Below, piece after piece: positions 22,580-30,457 of a stretch of DNA of 64,000 nt (positions are counted from its first letter, which is position 1; every line of letters starts with the position of its first letter). Position numbers and translations under genes: made by a program. Source of the stretch: Planctomycetota bacterium. Its GTDB lineage: Bacteria > Planctomycetota > Phycisphaerae > Phycisphaerales > UBA1924. The stretch lies in the NCBI GenBank assembly GCA_013285505.1, contig CP053450.1:1410796-1474795 (forward strand). The letters are read 5' to 3'. The notes under the pieces are model-generated. The model was given only the letters and a program-made list of their open reading frames with translations. It was not told the origin of the DNA and did no database searches.

Positions 22580-23775
22580 CCACCCCCCGCTCCGCACCGC
22601 CGACCCGTCCGCCCCGCACGTTCGCCGACGAAGTCGCGTTCCTGCGCGACCACACCGAATCGCTGGTCGTGCTGGGGGCCGACCCGGGCGGCCCGCGCGT
22701 CGCCGTCGTGGGCGACTATCAGGCCCGGGTGATGGTCTCGTCACCCGGCGGCGACGCCGGCGCGTGCCACGGCTGGATCAACCACGACTTGATCGCCTCG
22801 GGCGCGCGCGCACCCCACATCAACGCCTACGGCGGCGAAGACCGCTTCTGGCTGGGGCCGGAAGGCGGGCAATTCTCGATCTACTTCCCGCCGGGGACCG
22901 ACTACTCGTTCGCGCAGTGGCAGACCCCCGCAGCTATCGACAGCGAGGCGTACACGCTCGTCGGGTCCGATGCCAATTCCGCGAGGTTCACGCACGACGC
23001 CTCGCTGACCAACGTCTCGGGCACGAGGTTCGAGGTCCGGATCGACCGCGAGATCGCGTTGCTCCACGACTCGGAGATCGCGGCGGCGATCGGCGGCCCG
23101 CTCCGCCGAAACGACGGCGTGCGTGCGGTCGGCTTCGAGAGCCGCAACCAGATCACCAACACCGGACCCGTCGCGTGGACCAAGGAAACGGGTCTGCTCT
23201 CGATCTGGATCCCGGGGATGTTCCGCCCGGGCGCGCGCACAACCGTGGTCATCCCGTTCCGCCCGGGCCCGGAGGACACGCTCGGCCCCGTGGTCAACGA
23301 TGCGTACTTTGGCACCATCCCGGCCGATCGGCTGGTTCGTGGCGATGGTCGGCTCTTCTTTCGCGCCGACGCCCGGCACCGCGGCAAGCTCGGACTCGCG
23401 CCGGATCGCGCCCCTGCCCGTCGCCGGTTCGTGGGCTCCCGAGGCGGGCGTGCTCACGATCGTGCAGCACAGCGTTCCGGCGGTGCCGACGACCGAGTAT
23501 GTGAACTCGATGTGGGAGCGGCAGGACGCGCCCCTTCGCCGGTGATGTGCTCAACAGCTACAACGACGGCCCGACCACCCCCGGCGGGGAGGCCATCGGC
23601 GGCTTCTACGAGATCGAGACTTCGAGCCCGGCTCTCGCTGGGGCCGGGCGAGTCCGGGGCCCACACCCACCGGACCATGCACTTCACGGGCGCGACCAGC
23701 GGGCTGGACCACATCGCTCGCCGGGTGCTCGGCGCGGGGCTTGAGGACATCGAGACGGTATTCCGCGACGGGTAG
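22576..23775 (+). CDS. DUF6786-like conserved protein (frame broken three times)
   Basis: It begins MTTPRSAPPTRPPRTFADEV at 22576, overlapping the repaired ATPase stop (ATGA). The strings VAVVGDYQARVMVSSPGGDA, INAYGGEDRFWLGPEGGQFS and FPPGTDYSFAQWQTPAAIDS match my memory of a family labelled DUF6786, predicted to have an aldose-epimerase-like or supersandwich beta fold. Frames change at ~23397-23402, ~23526-23531 and ~23627-23632, all repairable by one CG each. The C-terminus SLGPGESGAHTHRTMHFTGA is then recovered. No signal peptide is seen, so it is probably cytoplasmic. The function is unknown and the DUF assignment should be confirmed. Confidence 0.6.
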   Translation: MTTPRSAPPTRPPRTFADEVAFLRDHTESLVVLGADPGGPRVAVVGDYQARVMVSSPGGDAGACHGWINHDLIASGARAPHINAYGGEDRFWLGPEGGQFSIYFPPGTDYSFAQWQTPAAIDSEAYTLVGSDANSARFTHDASLTNVSGTRFEVRIDREIALLHDSEIAAAIGGPLRRNDGVRAVGFESRNQITNTGPVAWTKETGLLSIWIPGMFRPGARTTVVIPFRPGPEDTLGPVVNDAYFGTIPADRLVRGDGRLFFRADARHRGKLGLAPDRAPARRRFVGSRGGRAHDRAAQRSGGADDRVCELDVGAAGRAPSPVMCSTATTTARPPPAGRPSAASTRSRLRARLSLGPGESGAHTHRTMHFTGATSGLDHIARRVLGAGLEDIETVFRDG

Positions 23776-23797
23776 CGCAAGGCTGTGTGCTGACTCC

Positions 23798-23835
23798 AAA
23801 AAAGACACCGCCCCCGAGCGGAGCCGGGGGCGGTG
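23798..23835 (-). terminator. Rho-independent terminator after PEP-CTERM gene 1
   Basis: A perfect 11-bp stem CACCGCCCCCG/CGGGGGCGGTG (23806-23816 with 23825-23835) is followed on the minus strand by TCTTTTTTGG. It serves the gene ending at 23866. It may also stop transcription arriving from the plus strand, but the T-run lies on the minus side. Confidence 0.85.
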
Positions 23836-23865
23836 CGGAGGGGCGTGTATAGGGTCTGTTTGTTC

Positions 23866-24492
23866 TTAGCGACGGCGCCGTGCCGCGAGCAGTCCGGCGA
23901 GTGCGATAGCACCGAGCGATCCCGGTGCGGGGACGGTGGTCGTCCACACGCTGTAGCCGCCGGGGAGGCCCTGCACGTGCTGGGCGAACCGGAAGCCCGG
24001 ATCGTCTGCGGTCAGGGCGGCCAGCACATCGGCGAACGTCGCGCCGCCGCCGTAGTCGAACCGGAGGGTCAGGGACTCGTTGCCGGTCTCGTTGATGCCG
24101 TTGGTCGGGCCGGGAGAATCGGCGTCGGCCGAGTACAGGTTGCCGGCCCACGTGCCACCGAACGCATCGCTCATCTGCGCAGGGTTCGCTGGTGTCGCAC
24201 CGTCGGAGAAGTTGACTCCGGTGGACTCGGCCGAGATGTGGCCGTTGAGCAGCCAGCCGTCGATCGAGTTCGTGTCTTCGACGTAGACCGCGGTGACGAC
24301 CGCGCTGGTCGTGGACGAGTTGCCGAAGGCGAACTCGATGTACGAGCCGCCGTCGGTGACATCAACGAACAGGTTGAGGCCGGAGACGTCGGCGTTGTCT
24401 GCGTTCTCGTACACGGTCAGGGGCACGATGTCGGCGCTGGCGATAGCCGCGATGCCACAAAGACAACTCAGCACGGGGATGCGGTGGTTCAT
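23866..24492 (-). CDS. PEP-CTERM-type secreted protein 1 (paralogue of the next gene)
   Basis: The product is 208 residues: signal peptide MNHRIPVLSCLCGIAAIASA, a beta-rich body, and a C-terminal sorting tail VPAPGSLGAIALAGLLAARRRR consisting of a Pro-rich motif, one hydrophobic helix and an Arg cluster. Such tails direct exosortase-type sorting to the surface or matrix. The body aligns with the neighbour (24684-25337): both have VYENADNADVSGLNLFVDV-type starts and share GFR(F/I)AQHVQGLPGGYSVWT before the tail. It is therefore a tandem duplication with divergence. No exosortase gene lies in the window. Transcription ends at the strong hairpin at 23806-23835. Confidence 0.85.
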   Translation of the reverse strand: MNHRIPVLSCLCGIAAIASADIVPLTVYENADNADVSGLNLFVDVTDGGSYIEFAFGNSSTTSAVVTAVYVEDTNSIDGWLLNGHISAESTGVNFSDGATPANPAQMSDAFGGTWAGNLYSADADSPGPTNGINETGNESLTLRFDYGGGATFADVLAALTADDPGFRFAQHVQGLPGGYSVWTTTVPAPGSLGAIALAGLLAARRRR

Positions 24493-24613
24493 GCTCTCTC
24501 TCCTGATGATTCCGGACCACAGAGTCTGTTGGTCCGGGGGGTCTCTCGTCTTTCAGAGAATACCAGCAAAATCAGGATTTTCCTACACGCGCGGGCAAGA
24601 TCTCTACACAAAT

Positions 24614-24641
24614 ACCCCCGGTTTCGAGGGAAACCGGGGGT
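24614..24641 (-). terminator. Hairpin terminator after PEP-CTERM gene 2
   Basis: A perfect 12-bp stem (ACCCCCGGTTTC/GAAACCGGGGGT) with a 4-base loop lies 43 bases downstream of the stop at 24684. On the minus strand it is followed by ATTTGTG, a weak T tract. It separates the two tandem PEP-CTERM paralogues. Confidence 0.65.
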
Positions 24642-24683
24642 GTGAAGGCTCGAAGCGGGTTTTGGCTGTCGGAATCCTTTCCG

Positions 24684-25337
24684 CTAGCGTTGGCGGCGGC
24701 CGGCGATCAGGCCGAGTCCGGCGAGGCTCATCATCGCGGCCGAGGGGAGGGGGATGACGTTCTCGGGGGTATCGTCGTTCCGTGTCCACACGCTGTAGCC
24801 GCCGGGGAGGCCCTGGACGTGCTGGGCGATGCGGAAGCCCGGCTGTTCGGCGGTCAGGCTGCTCATGAGCGCGGCGAAGGTCATCTGGTCGTAGTCGAAC
24901 TGCAGGACAAGCTGCTCGCCCTCGTCGATGCCGTCCTTCCCGGAACCGCTTTTGTCGGCCTCGCTCGCGAAGAGGTTGCCCTGCCAGTTGCCGCCGAAGT
25001 GCTGGATCGAGCCGGCGGGGTTGGGCGGCGAGCCGCCCTCGACGAATTCGACGCCGCTCCGCTGCGTCGACCCGACCCGCCCGTTCTCGAGGGCGTCGTC
25101 GGAGAAATCGGTGCTCTCGATGTAGACCGAACGGACGAAGCTCGCGATGGTGGAGTCGTTGTGGAAGACGAAGTCGGCGTGGGTGCCGCGGTCGATCACG
25201 TCGACCCAGAGGTTGAGGCCGGACACATCGGCCCCGTCGGCATTCTCAAAGACGACCAGATCGACACGGTCAGCGCTAGCGACCGAGGACGCGACGCCCA
25301 TCGCGGCGACGATGATGACACACTTCGAATTGTTCAC
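24684..25337 (-). CDS. PEP-CTERM-type secreted protein 2 (paralogue of 23866-24492)
   Basis: The product is 217 residues with signal peptide MNNSKCVIIVAAMGVASSVASA, a beta-rich body, and sorting tail VIPLPSAAMMSLAGLGLIAGRRQR. The body is clearly homologous to the downstream neighbour (shared VFENADGADVSGLNLWVDV and QHVQGLPGGYSVWT). The tail instead resembles that of the third protein (25660-26190, PLPSAALMSLAGLGVVACRR), which suggests that sorting tails and bodies have been recombined. Function unknown; it is likely a surface or matrix protein. Confidence 0.85.
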   Translation of the reverse strand: MNNSKCVIIVAAMGVASSVASADRVDLVVFENADGADVSGLNLWVDVIDRGTHADFVFHNDSTIASFVRSVYIESTDFSDDALENGRVGSTQRSGVEFVEGGSPPNPAGSIQHFGGNWQGNLFASEADKSGSGKDGIDEGEQLVLQFDYDQMTFAALMSSLTAEQPGFRIAQHVQGLPGGYSVWTRNDDTPENVIPLPSAAMMSLAGLGLIAGRRQR

Positions 25338-25659
25338 AAATCTCTCCTGAATCTAACATCCGGGACCAACGTACCCGACGCACACAGCGTTACCCATTCG
25401 AGGCTCGCGGGCAACCCCGTTCCCTCGTTGAGGGGAATTTACCACTGTTTTTTCACACCCACAGGGGTCCTCTGGGTCCTGTAACGCGAGGACGGCCGGG
25501 CGGTCGGTGGATGCCCTGGATCGCGGCCAGACTTCGGCTGGTCATCGGGAGTGGCGAGCGGCCGGGCTCGGGGCTTGGCCCGCGAGGCGTGAGGGCGCGC
25601 GGCGTCGAACGGACGCTCCGGTTCTCGACCGGGTGTTGGATTGAGGGTGGGGGGAATCG
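25338..25659. other. 322-bp intergenic region between PEP-CTERM genes
   Basis: This stretch presumably holds the minus-strand promoter of the 24684-25337 gene. A plus-strand sequence CTGTTTTTTCAC (around 25448) next to an imperfect palindrome (ACCCACAGGGGTCCTCTGGGT written as two arms ACCCA and TGGGT) looks hairpin-like, but its T-run lies on the wrong side for the gene ending at 25660. I see no coding signal. Confidence 0.5.
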
Positions 25660-26190
25660 TCAGCGGCGACGGCGGCAGGCGACGACGCCGAGTCCCGCCA
25701 GGCTCATCAACGCGGCTGAGGGCAGGGGGACGACCACTTCCGGGTCGCCGCCATCCTTGACCACGACTCCGCCACTGGCGAGCCGCGAGATGTTCCCCGG
25801 AGTCCGGAAGCTCGGCGGCTCGGCGTTCGGTCCGCTCAGAATCGTTCCAGACTGCAGCCAGCGATTGTCGGGGCGCGAACCGTGGCCGCCGGTGCGGGTG
25901 TCAGCCGCGTACGCCTCACGAACCGTGCTGTGACGGGTGTGGTCGAAGACGAACGCGCCGGGCGTGGTCACCTCGGCGTCCGGAGTCCGGAGCGAACCGG
26001 CGGCCGAGAAGACGAGGAACGGCAGAGCGTCGGAGCGTGAACGGTCGCCGGACTGGCCGGCCCGGAGCTGCGAGCCAGCGATCGCGTCTTCCGCGGCGTG
26101 CCCGGAGGCGGGGCGGTCAACGCGAGCGGCGGTCGCCATGGAAGGGGCGAGCCCTGCGGTGGCCAGGATGACAAACAGCGTGCGGCTCAC
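25660..26190 (-). CDS. PEP-CTERM-type secreted protein 3
   Basis: The product is 176 residues with signal peptide MSRTLFVILATAGLAPSMATA. The low-complexity polar body has no recognised domain, and the tail EVVVPLPSAALMSLAGLGVVACRRRR follows. The body does not resemble the two neighbouring PEP-CTERM proteins, but the tail is nearly the same as that of 24684-25337. The body is rich in Gly, Ser, Arg and Pro with few aromatics, so it may be disordered. Function unknown; export and surface sorting are inferred from the two terminal signals. Confidence 0.72.
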   Translation of the reverse strand: MSRTLFVILATAGLAPSMATAARVDRPASGHAAEDAIAGSQLRAGQSGDRSRSDALPFLVFSAAGSLRTPDAEVTTPGAFVFDHTRHSTVREAYAADTRTGGHGSRPDNRWLQSGTILSGPNAEPPSFRTPGNISRLASGGVVVKDGGDPEVVVPLPSAALMSLAGLGVVACRRRR

Positions 26191-26360
26191 AACTCACTCC
26201 GGGTGTTCGGTCTCGGTCCGAGCGGAGCCCTTGCCCCGTGCACTTCCATTCGCGGCAGATAGCCGTTCCCGTTCCGTCGGGATCGAGAGAGTGTTGCCGG
26301 CTGGATCCGCGAACGTCGGCGCCGACGCGCCGAAACCCGTCAAAAATCCCGTATTGGCGG

Positions 26361-28121
26361 TTAATCCCCAAACTGCCAGGCGGGTTGGGTCTCCCGGTCC
26401 AGCGGCTGGCCGGTCATCCCGGCCCGGATCAGCTCGACCGGGATCGAGTTGTGCCGCAGGATGGTGTCGTGGAACTCCCGCTCGGACATCTGGCCGGTGC
26501 CGACCAGCTCGGCCTTGAGGGCCCGGATCTGCAGGCCGCCGAGCATGTACGCGGCCTGGTAGAGCGGGGAGTAGTCGCCGCCGATGAACCGCCGGACCTC
26601 GCCGGTCGCGCCGGAGCGCTCGTGTCCCACCCGATCGACGAGGAACGCGATCATCTCTTCGGGCGACATCTCTCCGAGGTGGAACTTGAGGCTGACGATG
26701 ATGCGCGCGCACCTGTGCATGCGCCAGAAGAGCATGCCGATGCGTTCTTCGGGGGTGCGGGGGAAGCCGCGGTCGTAGAGCACCATCTCCCAGTAGAGGC
26801 ACCACCCCTCGACGAGGAACGGTGTGCGGAATGCGCCGCGGTAGGCCCGCTCGCGCTGGGCGATGAAGCCCTGGAGGTGGTGCCCCGGCACGAGTTCGTG
26901 GTGCACGATCGCTCGGGTGAAGTGGCGGTTGTTGCCGCGCATCGACATGAGCTTGTCGGCGTGCCCCATCTCGTCGGTGGGGTAGGAGACGCCCATGTAG
27001 TTGCCGCCGTAGAACGCGAAGGGGTACACCCGCTGATCTCGCGGCGGGATCATCTCGAGCCGCCAGAGCTCGGCGACCAGCGGCGGGACGGTGACCAGGT
27101 TGTTGTCGGTCACGTAGTCGATGGCTTCCTGCGCAAGCTCGCGGACCAGCGTGTCCTGCTCGCCCGGTTCGGCGTGGTCCTGCTTGACGGCGTCGAGCGC
27201 CGCGTGCCAGTCGTCGCCGAATCCCATCTCCTGCGAGGCCTTGAGCATCTCGGCCTCGCACCACGCGAACTCGCGGTCGGCGATCGCGATGAGCTCTTCG
27301 GGTGAGTAGGGGATCCACTCGGTCTGGAGGTCGGTGAGGAGTTGCTCGCGTCCGATCGGGTCGCCGATGAGCGGGTCGTCGTCTCTGCCCTGCACGCCGG
27401 CGACGGTCTTGCCGAGGAACTCGGCGTAGTTGTTGAGGGCCGCGTGGGCGTCGGCGAAGGGCGACGAAACCCACCAGCCGAACCCGGGCTTGTAGCCGTT
27501 GTACTCGCCGAACCAGTGGTTGAGAGTGCGTGCGATGTTGCGGACGGTCCGCGATGCGCGGTTGGCGACCACGGCGGAGACCACGAGCCGGTCGTCGTCT
27601 GCACCGCCCTCCTTGCGGCCCTTGTCGATGCGTTTGCGGAGCGCCTCGATCTGCTCGTCGATGCCGTCGAGGAGCACGGCCGCGGCCTGGGCGTCGATCG
27701 GCTTCATGGCGACCCGGTCGCGTTCCAGGGCCGCGATCGTGTCGGCAAAGGGGATCAGGTCGCGCATCTCGGCCAGTCGCTGGCGCTGGAGATCCAGCTC
27801 CGCGGCGCGAGCGTCGAGTTCGGTGCGGAGGAGCAGGTAGTCGATCTTGCCCTGCTGGTCGAGCGCGTCGAAGTCGGTGGCCTCGAGGGCCCGCCTCGCC
27901 TCGGCGTCCACCTCGCCGAGCCGGTCGTAGGAGCGGCCGTCGAACGACATGCTGTAGAACGACCGGACGGCGCGTCGGTCGGCCTGGTAGTCGCTCAGCA
28001 GTTCTACGAGGGCGGCGGACTCGGCGGTGGTGGGGAGGTTGTCATCGGTCTGGGCGTGGCAAGTCGCGGGCTGTGAGCCGAGCAGGACGCAGGCGAGAAT
28101 GGGCAGGAGCAGATGGCGCAT
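26361..28121 (-). CDS. DUF885 family exported metallopeptidase-like protein
   Basis: The product is 586 residues, the normal size for DUF885. The signal peptide MRHLLLPILACVLLGSQPATCHA is followed by an all-helical domain. The putative zinc site is IVHHELVPGHHLQGFIAQR at residues ~405-423, the family's HExxPGH-type signature, with a downstream Glu in FLVEGWCLYWEMVLYD that probably completes metal binding. The family is thought to contain peptidases or related hydrolases of the periplasm, but most members are uncharacterised. It stands alone between the PEP-CTERM gene and a zinc-ribbon gene on the same strand. Confidence 0.85.
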   Translation of the reverse strand: MRHLLLPILACVLLGSQPATCHAQTDDNLPTTAESAALVELLSDYQADRRAVRSFYSMSFDGRSYDRLGEVDAEARRALEATDFDALDQQGKIDYLLLRTELDARAAELDLQRQRLAEMRDLIPFADTIAALERDRVAMKPIDAQAAAVLLDGIDEQIEALRKRIDKGRKEGGADDDRLVVSAVVANRASRTVRNIARTLNHWFGEYNGYKPGFGWWVSSPFADAHAALNNYAEFLGKTVAGVQGRDDDPLIGDPIGREQLLTDLQTEWIPYSPEELIAIADREFAWCEAEMLKASQEMGFGDDWHAALDAVKQDHAEPGEQDTLVRELAQEAIDYVTDNNLVTVPPLVAELWRLEMIPPRDQRVYPFAFYGGNYMGVSYPTDEMGHADKLMSMRGNNRHFTRAIVHHELVPGHHLQGFIAQRERAYRGAFRTPFLVEGWCLYWEMVLYDRGFPRTPEERIGMLFWRMHRCARIIVSLKFHLGEMSPEEMIAFLVDRVGHERSGATGEVRRFIGGDYSPLYQAAYMLGGLQIRALKAELVGTGQMSEREFHDTILRHNSIPVELIRAGMTGQPLDRETQPAWQFGD

Positions 28122-28172
28122 GCAGAATCTCCGAAGGGGGGTACGCGAGAATAGCGGAACGGCGCGTTCGGC

Positions 28173-28952
28173 TCAGGCGTGCGGCTCGCTGCCGTCGTCG
28201 GCGGGCCGCGGCGAGCCGCACTCCGGACACCGCTCAGTAGGCAGGTCAGCAAGCGGATAGCCGCACGACAGACACCCTCCGGGCTGGATCGTCACGATCC
28301 GTCTGCCGAGGCATGCGAGGCCTTCTCCGGCCAGAAGGGCGACCGCCGCGAAGAGCAGCGCGCTCCGCAGGCGTGGCCAGGCCTGCGCGCGCGCAAACGC
28401 TCTGACTCCGGGAATGCTCTTGTGTCTGGCCTCGTAGACGCCTCCGCCCAGCGCGGTGAAGGTGAAGGGTGGGTCGGTGTCGATCCAGAGTTGTGCCGCG
28501 AGCAGTCTGGCCATCCTCTCGTGATCCGGCGGCGGCTGCTGCGATGGGTCGGCCCAGACCGCCGCGGCGAGCCAGATCCGCACCGCGGAGAGCGCAGGAT
28601 CGCGTCCCGGCGGCTGGATACGTGTGCTGGCGTTGGTGAAGTCGAGGCCGACGATGTCGGGGCCGGCGTCGGGGCCGATTCCGACGTTGTCGAGCGGCTC
28701 GAGCGAGTCGCCCTCGACGCGGAACCAGATGACGGTCCCGCTCGGCGAGGCCGTCCCGGGAGGGCCCATGGCGTTGTCGGCCCACCAGAGCGCGTCGGTG
28801 TAGACGCGAGAGGGCGCGACCGAGAGCCCGCCGAGTGCCAGCGCGTACACGGTGATCCGGAGCCACGACCGGTCGCCCCAGAAGCGGAGCGCCCGCCGCA
28901 CGCGGGCGTTCACCGGGCCTCGCTCATTGACGGCGTTGACGGGCGGCACCAC
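28173..28952 (-). CDS. Membrane protein with C-terminal zinc ribbon
   Basis: The product is 259 residues. There is one membrane helix near residues 30-48 (LRITVYALALGGLSVAP), an extracytoplasmic middle domain, a second helix (LRSALLFAAVALLAGEGLAC) at ~207-226, then the cytoplasmic ribbon GCLSCGYPLADLPTERCPECGSP. The ribbon has the same CxxCGYxLxxL...CPECG layout as the products at 6777-7728, 48251-48808 and 51865-52704. The ribbon is probably structural or interacts with a partner; no function is known. The upstream neighbour on this strand is the GHL10 gene, 37 bp away, so the two may be co-transcribed. Confidence 0.7.
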   Translation of the reverse strand: MVPPVNAVNERGPVNARVRRALRFWGDRSWLRITVYALALGGLSVAPSRVYTDALWWADNAMGPPGTASPSGTVIWFRVEGDSLEPLDNVGIGPDAGPDIVGLDFTNASTRIQPPGRDPALSAVRIWLAAAVWADPSQQPPPDHERMARLLAAQLWIDTDPPFTFTALGGGVYEARHKSIPGVRAFARAQAWPRLRSALLFAAVALLAGEGLACLGRRIVTIQPGGCLSCGYPLADLPTERCPECGSPRPADDGSEPHA

Positions 28953-28989
28953 CCGAGCCTACCCGTTCGGGCCGGCGCGTTCTGGAACG

Positions 28990-30234
28990 CTAGTTGCGGA
29001 CCGGCACGCGCTGCACCGCCTCCAGCGCCCGCCGCCTCGCCTCGCGCATGGCGACCGATGTCGCGTCCTTCTTCTCGAAGGGGTTGGCGCTCTCGAAGAT
29101 CGTCGCGTAGGCGAAAAGGCAGTAGCCGTCGGCCTGCTCCGACAACCGGATCTGTTCGAGGGTCTGGGTGGCCTGGTGCTTGTAGGCCCCGATGCCGGGC
29201 GTCACGGGGTTGCCTCTCGCGGTGTCCAGCCAGAGCTGGAGGTCGCGGACATAGTCGGCGTTGCTCTCGGTGTAGATCATCGGCAGAACGCGGTCGACCG
29301 TGCCCTCGCGGAGCCACGCCTCGGAGTCCTGCAGCACGGCTTCCTTGGCGAGGTTGGGCGTTCTCCACACCGCGGCGCTCAGTTCGAGCCGCGGGCGGAT
29401 CCGTTTGCTGTCGCGGCGGATGCGTTCGACCAGCGTGGTGATCTCGTCCCGCACCCACGCGGCGTGAGCGGCCTTGTCCTCGATCGAGACGAGCGAACGA
29501 CGCCCGGTCGCCTCGTAGAACCGCGTGATCGACGCGGAGTCGGCCGGGTAGATCCGGCCCTCGGGGAGGCCGTCGTTGACGAACCTGACGTAATCGAGGT
29601 GCAGCCCGTCGATGGCGTAGCGGCTCACGATGTCGCGGCAGACCGCGGCGATGTGGGCCTGGACGGTCGGGTCGGTCGGGTTGGCCACGACGTATTGGTC
29701 GGTCTGGGGCTGCGGCTGGTTGTGGTCGTCGGTCAGCCGCCAGTCGGGACGACGCAGGAACGCGTGCCGCGAATCCTTGGGCTGGCCCTTGCCCTTCCAG
29801 AGGGGATAGACGTTGATCCACGCGTGCAGGCGCACGCCACGCTGCTTAGCCCGGGCCACGGCGACCGCCAGCGGGTCGAAGCCGGGGTCGGTCGCGTCGG
29901 GCCGGTCGCGGAAGAGGTCCTCGCCCCACGGCTCGAGGCTGGAGCGGTAGTAGGCGTCGGCCTGCCCGCGGACCTGCCAGTAGACGTCCGTGAACCCGGT
30001 CGCGGCGGCGTCGTCGATCGCCTTTTCGACATCCACCGCCGTGCGGTAGTCCCATCGCGTGACCCAGATGCCCCGCATGATGTCGTCCCGCTTCTCGGCG
30101 CTGTCTGCCAAGAAGGGCCCGCTGGAGGAGCATCCCTGGATCGTCGCGGCGGCGAGGATTCCGGCCAGCACGATGGCGATCGACAGCACGATCGCGAGGG
30201 GTGAAGGGGCGGCGAGGGTGTTCGAGCGGTGCAT
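28990..30234 (-). CDS. GHL10 (FenI-type) glycoside-hydrolase-like lipoprotein
   Basis: The product is 414 residues from ATG 30234. The N-terminal helix ends in IQGCSSSG, so it is a likely lipoprotein. The GHL10 domain of unknown-function TIM-barrel hydrolases is recognisable: MRGIWVTRWDYRTAVDVEKA at the start, then FTDVYWQVRGQADAYYRS, RLHAWINVYPLWKG, DGLHLDYVRFVNDG with the conserved acidic residues, and VLPMIYTESNADYVRDLQ. Characterised relatives act on bacterial or fungal polysaccharides or peptidoglycan-linked glycans, but the substrate is unknown. It could be co-transcribed with the zinc-ribbon gene downstream. Confidence 0.85.
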   Translation of the reverse strand: MHRSNTLAAPSPLAIVLSIAIVLAGILAAATIQGCSSSGPFLADSAEKRDDIMRGIWVTRWDYRTAVDVEKAIDDAAATGFTDVYWQVRGQADAYYRSSLEPWGEDLFRDRPDATDPGFDPLAVAVARAKQRGVRLHAWINVYPLWKGKGQPKDSRHAFLRRPDWRLTDDHNQPQPQTDQYVVANPTDPTVQAHIAAVCRDIVSRYAIDGLHLDYVRFVNDGLPEGRIYPADSASITRFYEATGRRSLVSIEDKAAHAAWVRDEITTLVERIRRDSKRIRPRLELSAAVWRTPNLAKEAVLQDSEAWLREGTVDRVLPMIYTESNADYVRDLQLWLDTARGNPVTPGIGAYKHQATQTLEQIRLSEQADGYCLFAYATIFESANPFEKKDATSVAMREARRRALEAVQRVPVRN

Positions 30235-30457
30235 CTGCGGTCTCCCGATCCGTGGGTTGCCTGCGTGACGGCACAGGATACGGGAGATCCTCACGGCTGG
30301 CATCCGGCGGGCGACGGATATCTCGTTCTCCGGGCGGGTGCCGGACGGCGCAGCGATCTAGGCTTCCCCGGTACACCCCTCCGACGCACGCGTTTTCGAC
30401 CCAGAAGGATCCCCGCGAGATGCAACACCACACCCCCCGCAGGGCGGCACCGAGAAG

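Noticed and set aside
21844..23775. A true fused protein of P-type ATPase and DUF6786-like domain
   Set aside because: Both neighbours carry several two-base contractions, and repairing one more at the junction restores a stop overlapping the next start. Fusion is therefore the less likely reading.
25440..25485. Hairpin with a T-run as terminator of the third PEP-CTERM gene
   Set aside because: The T-run lies on the plus-strand upstream side; on the minus strand the hairpin would be followed by A residues.
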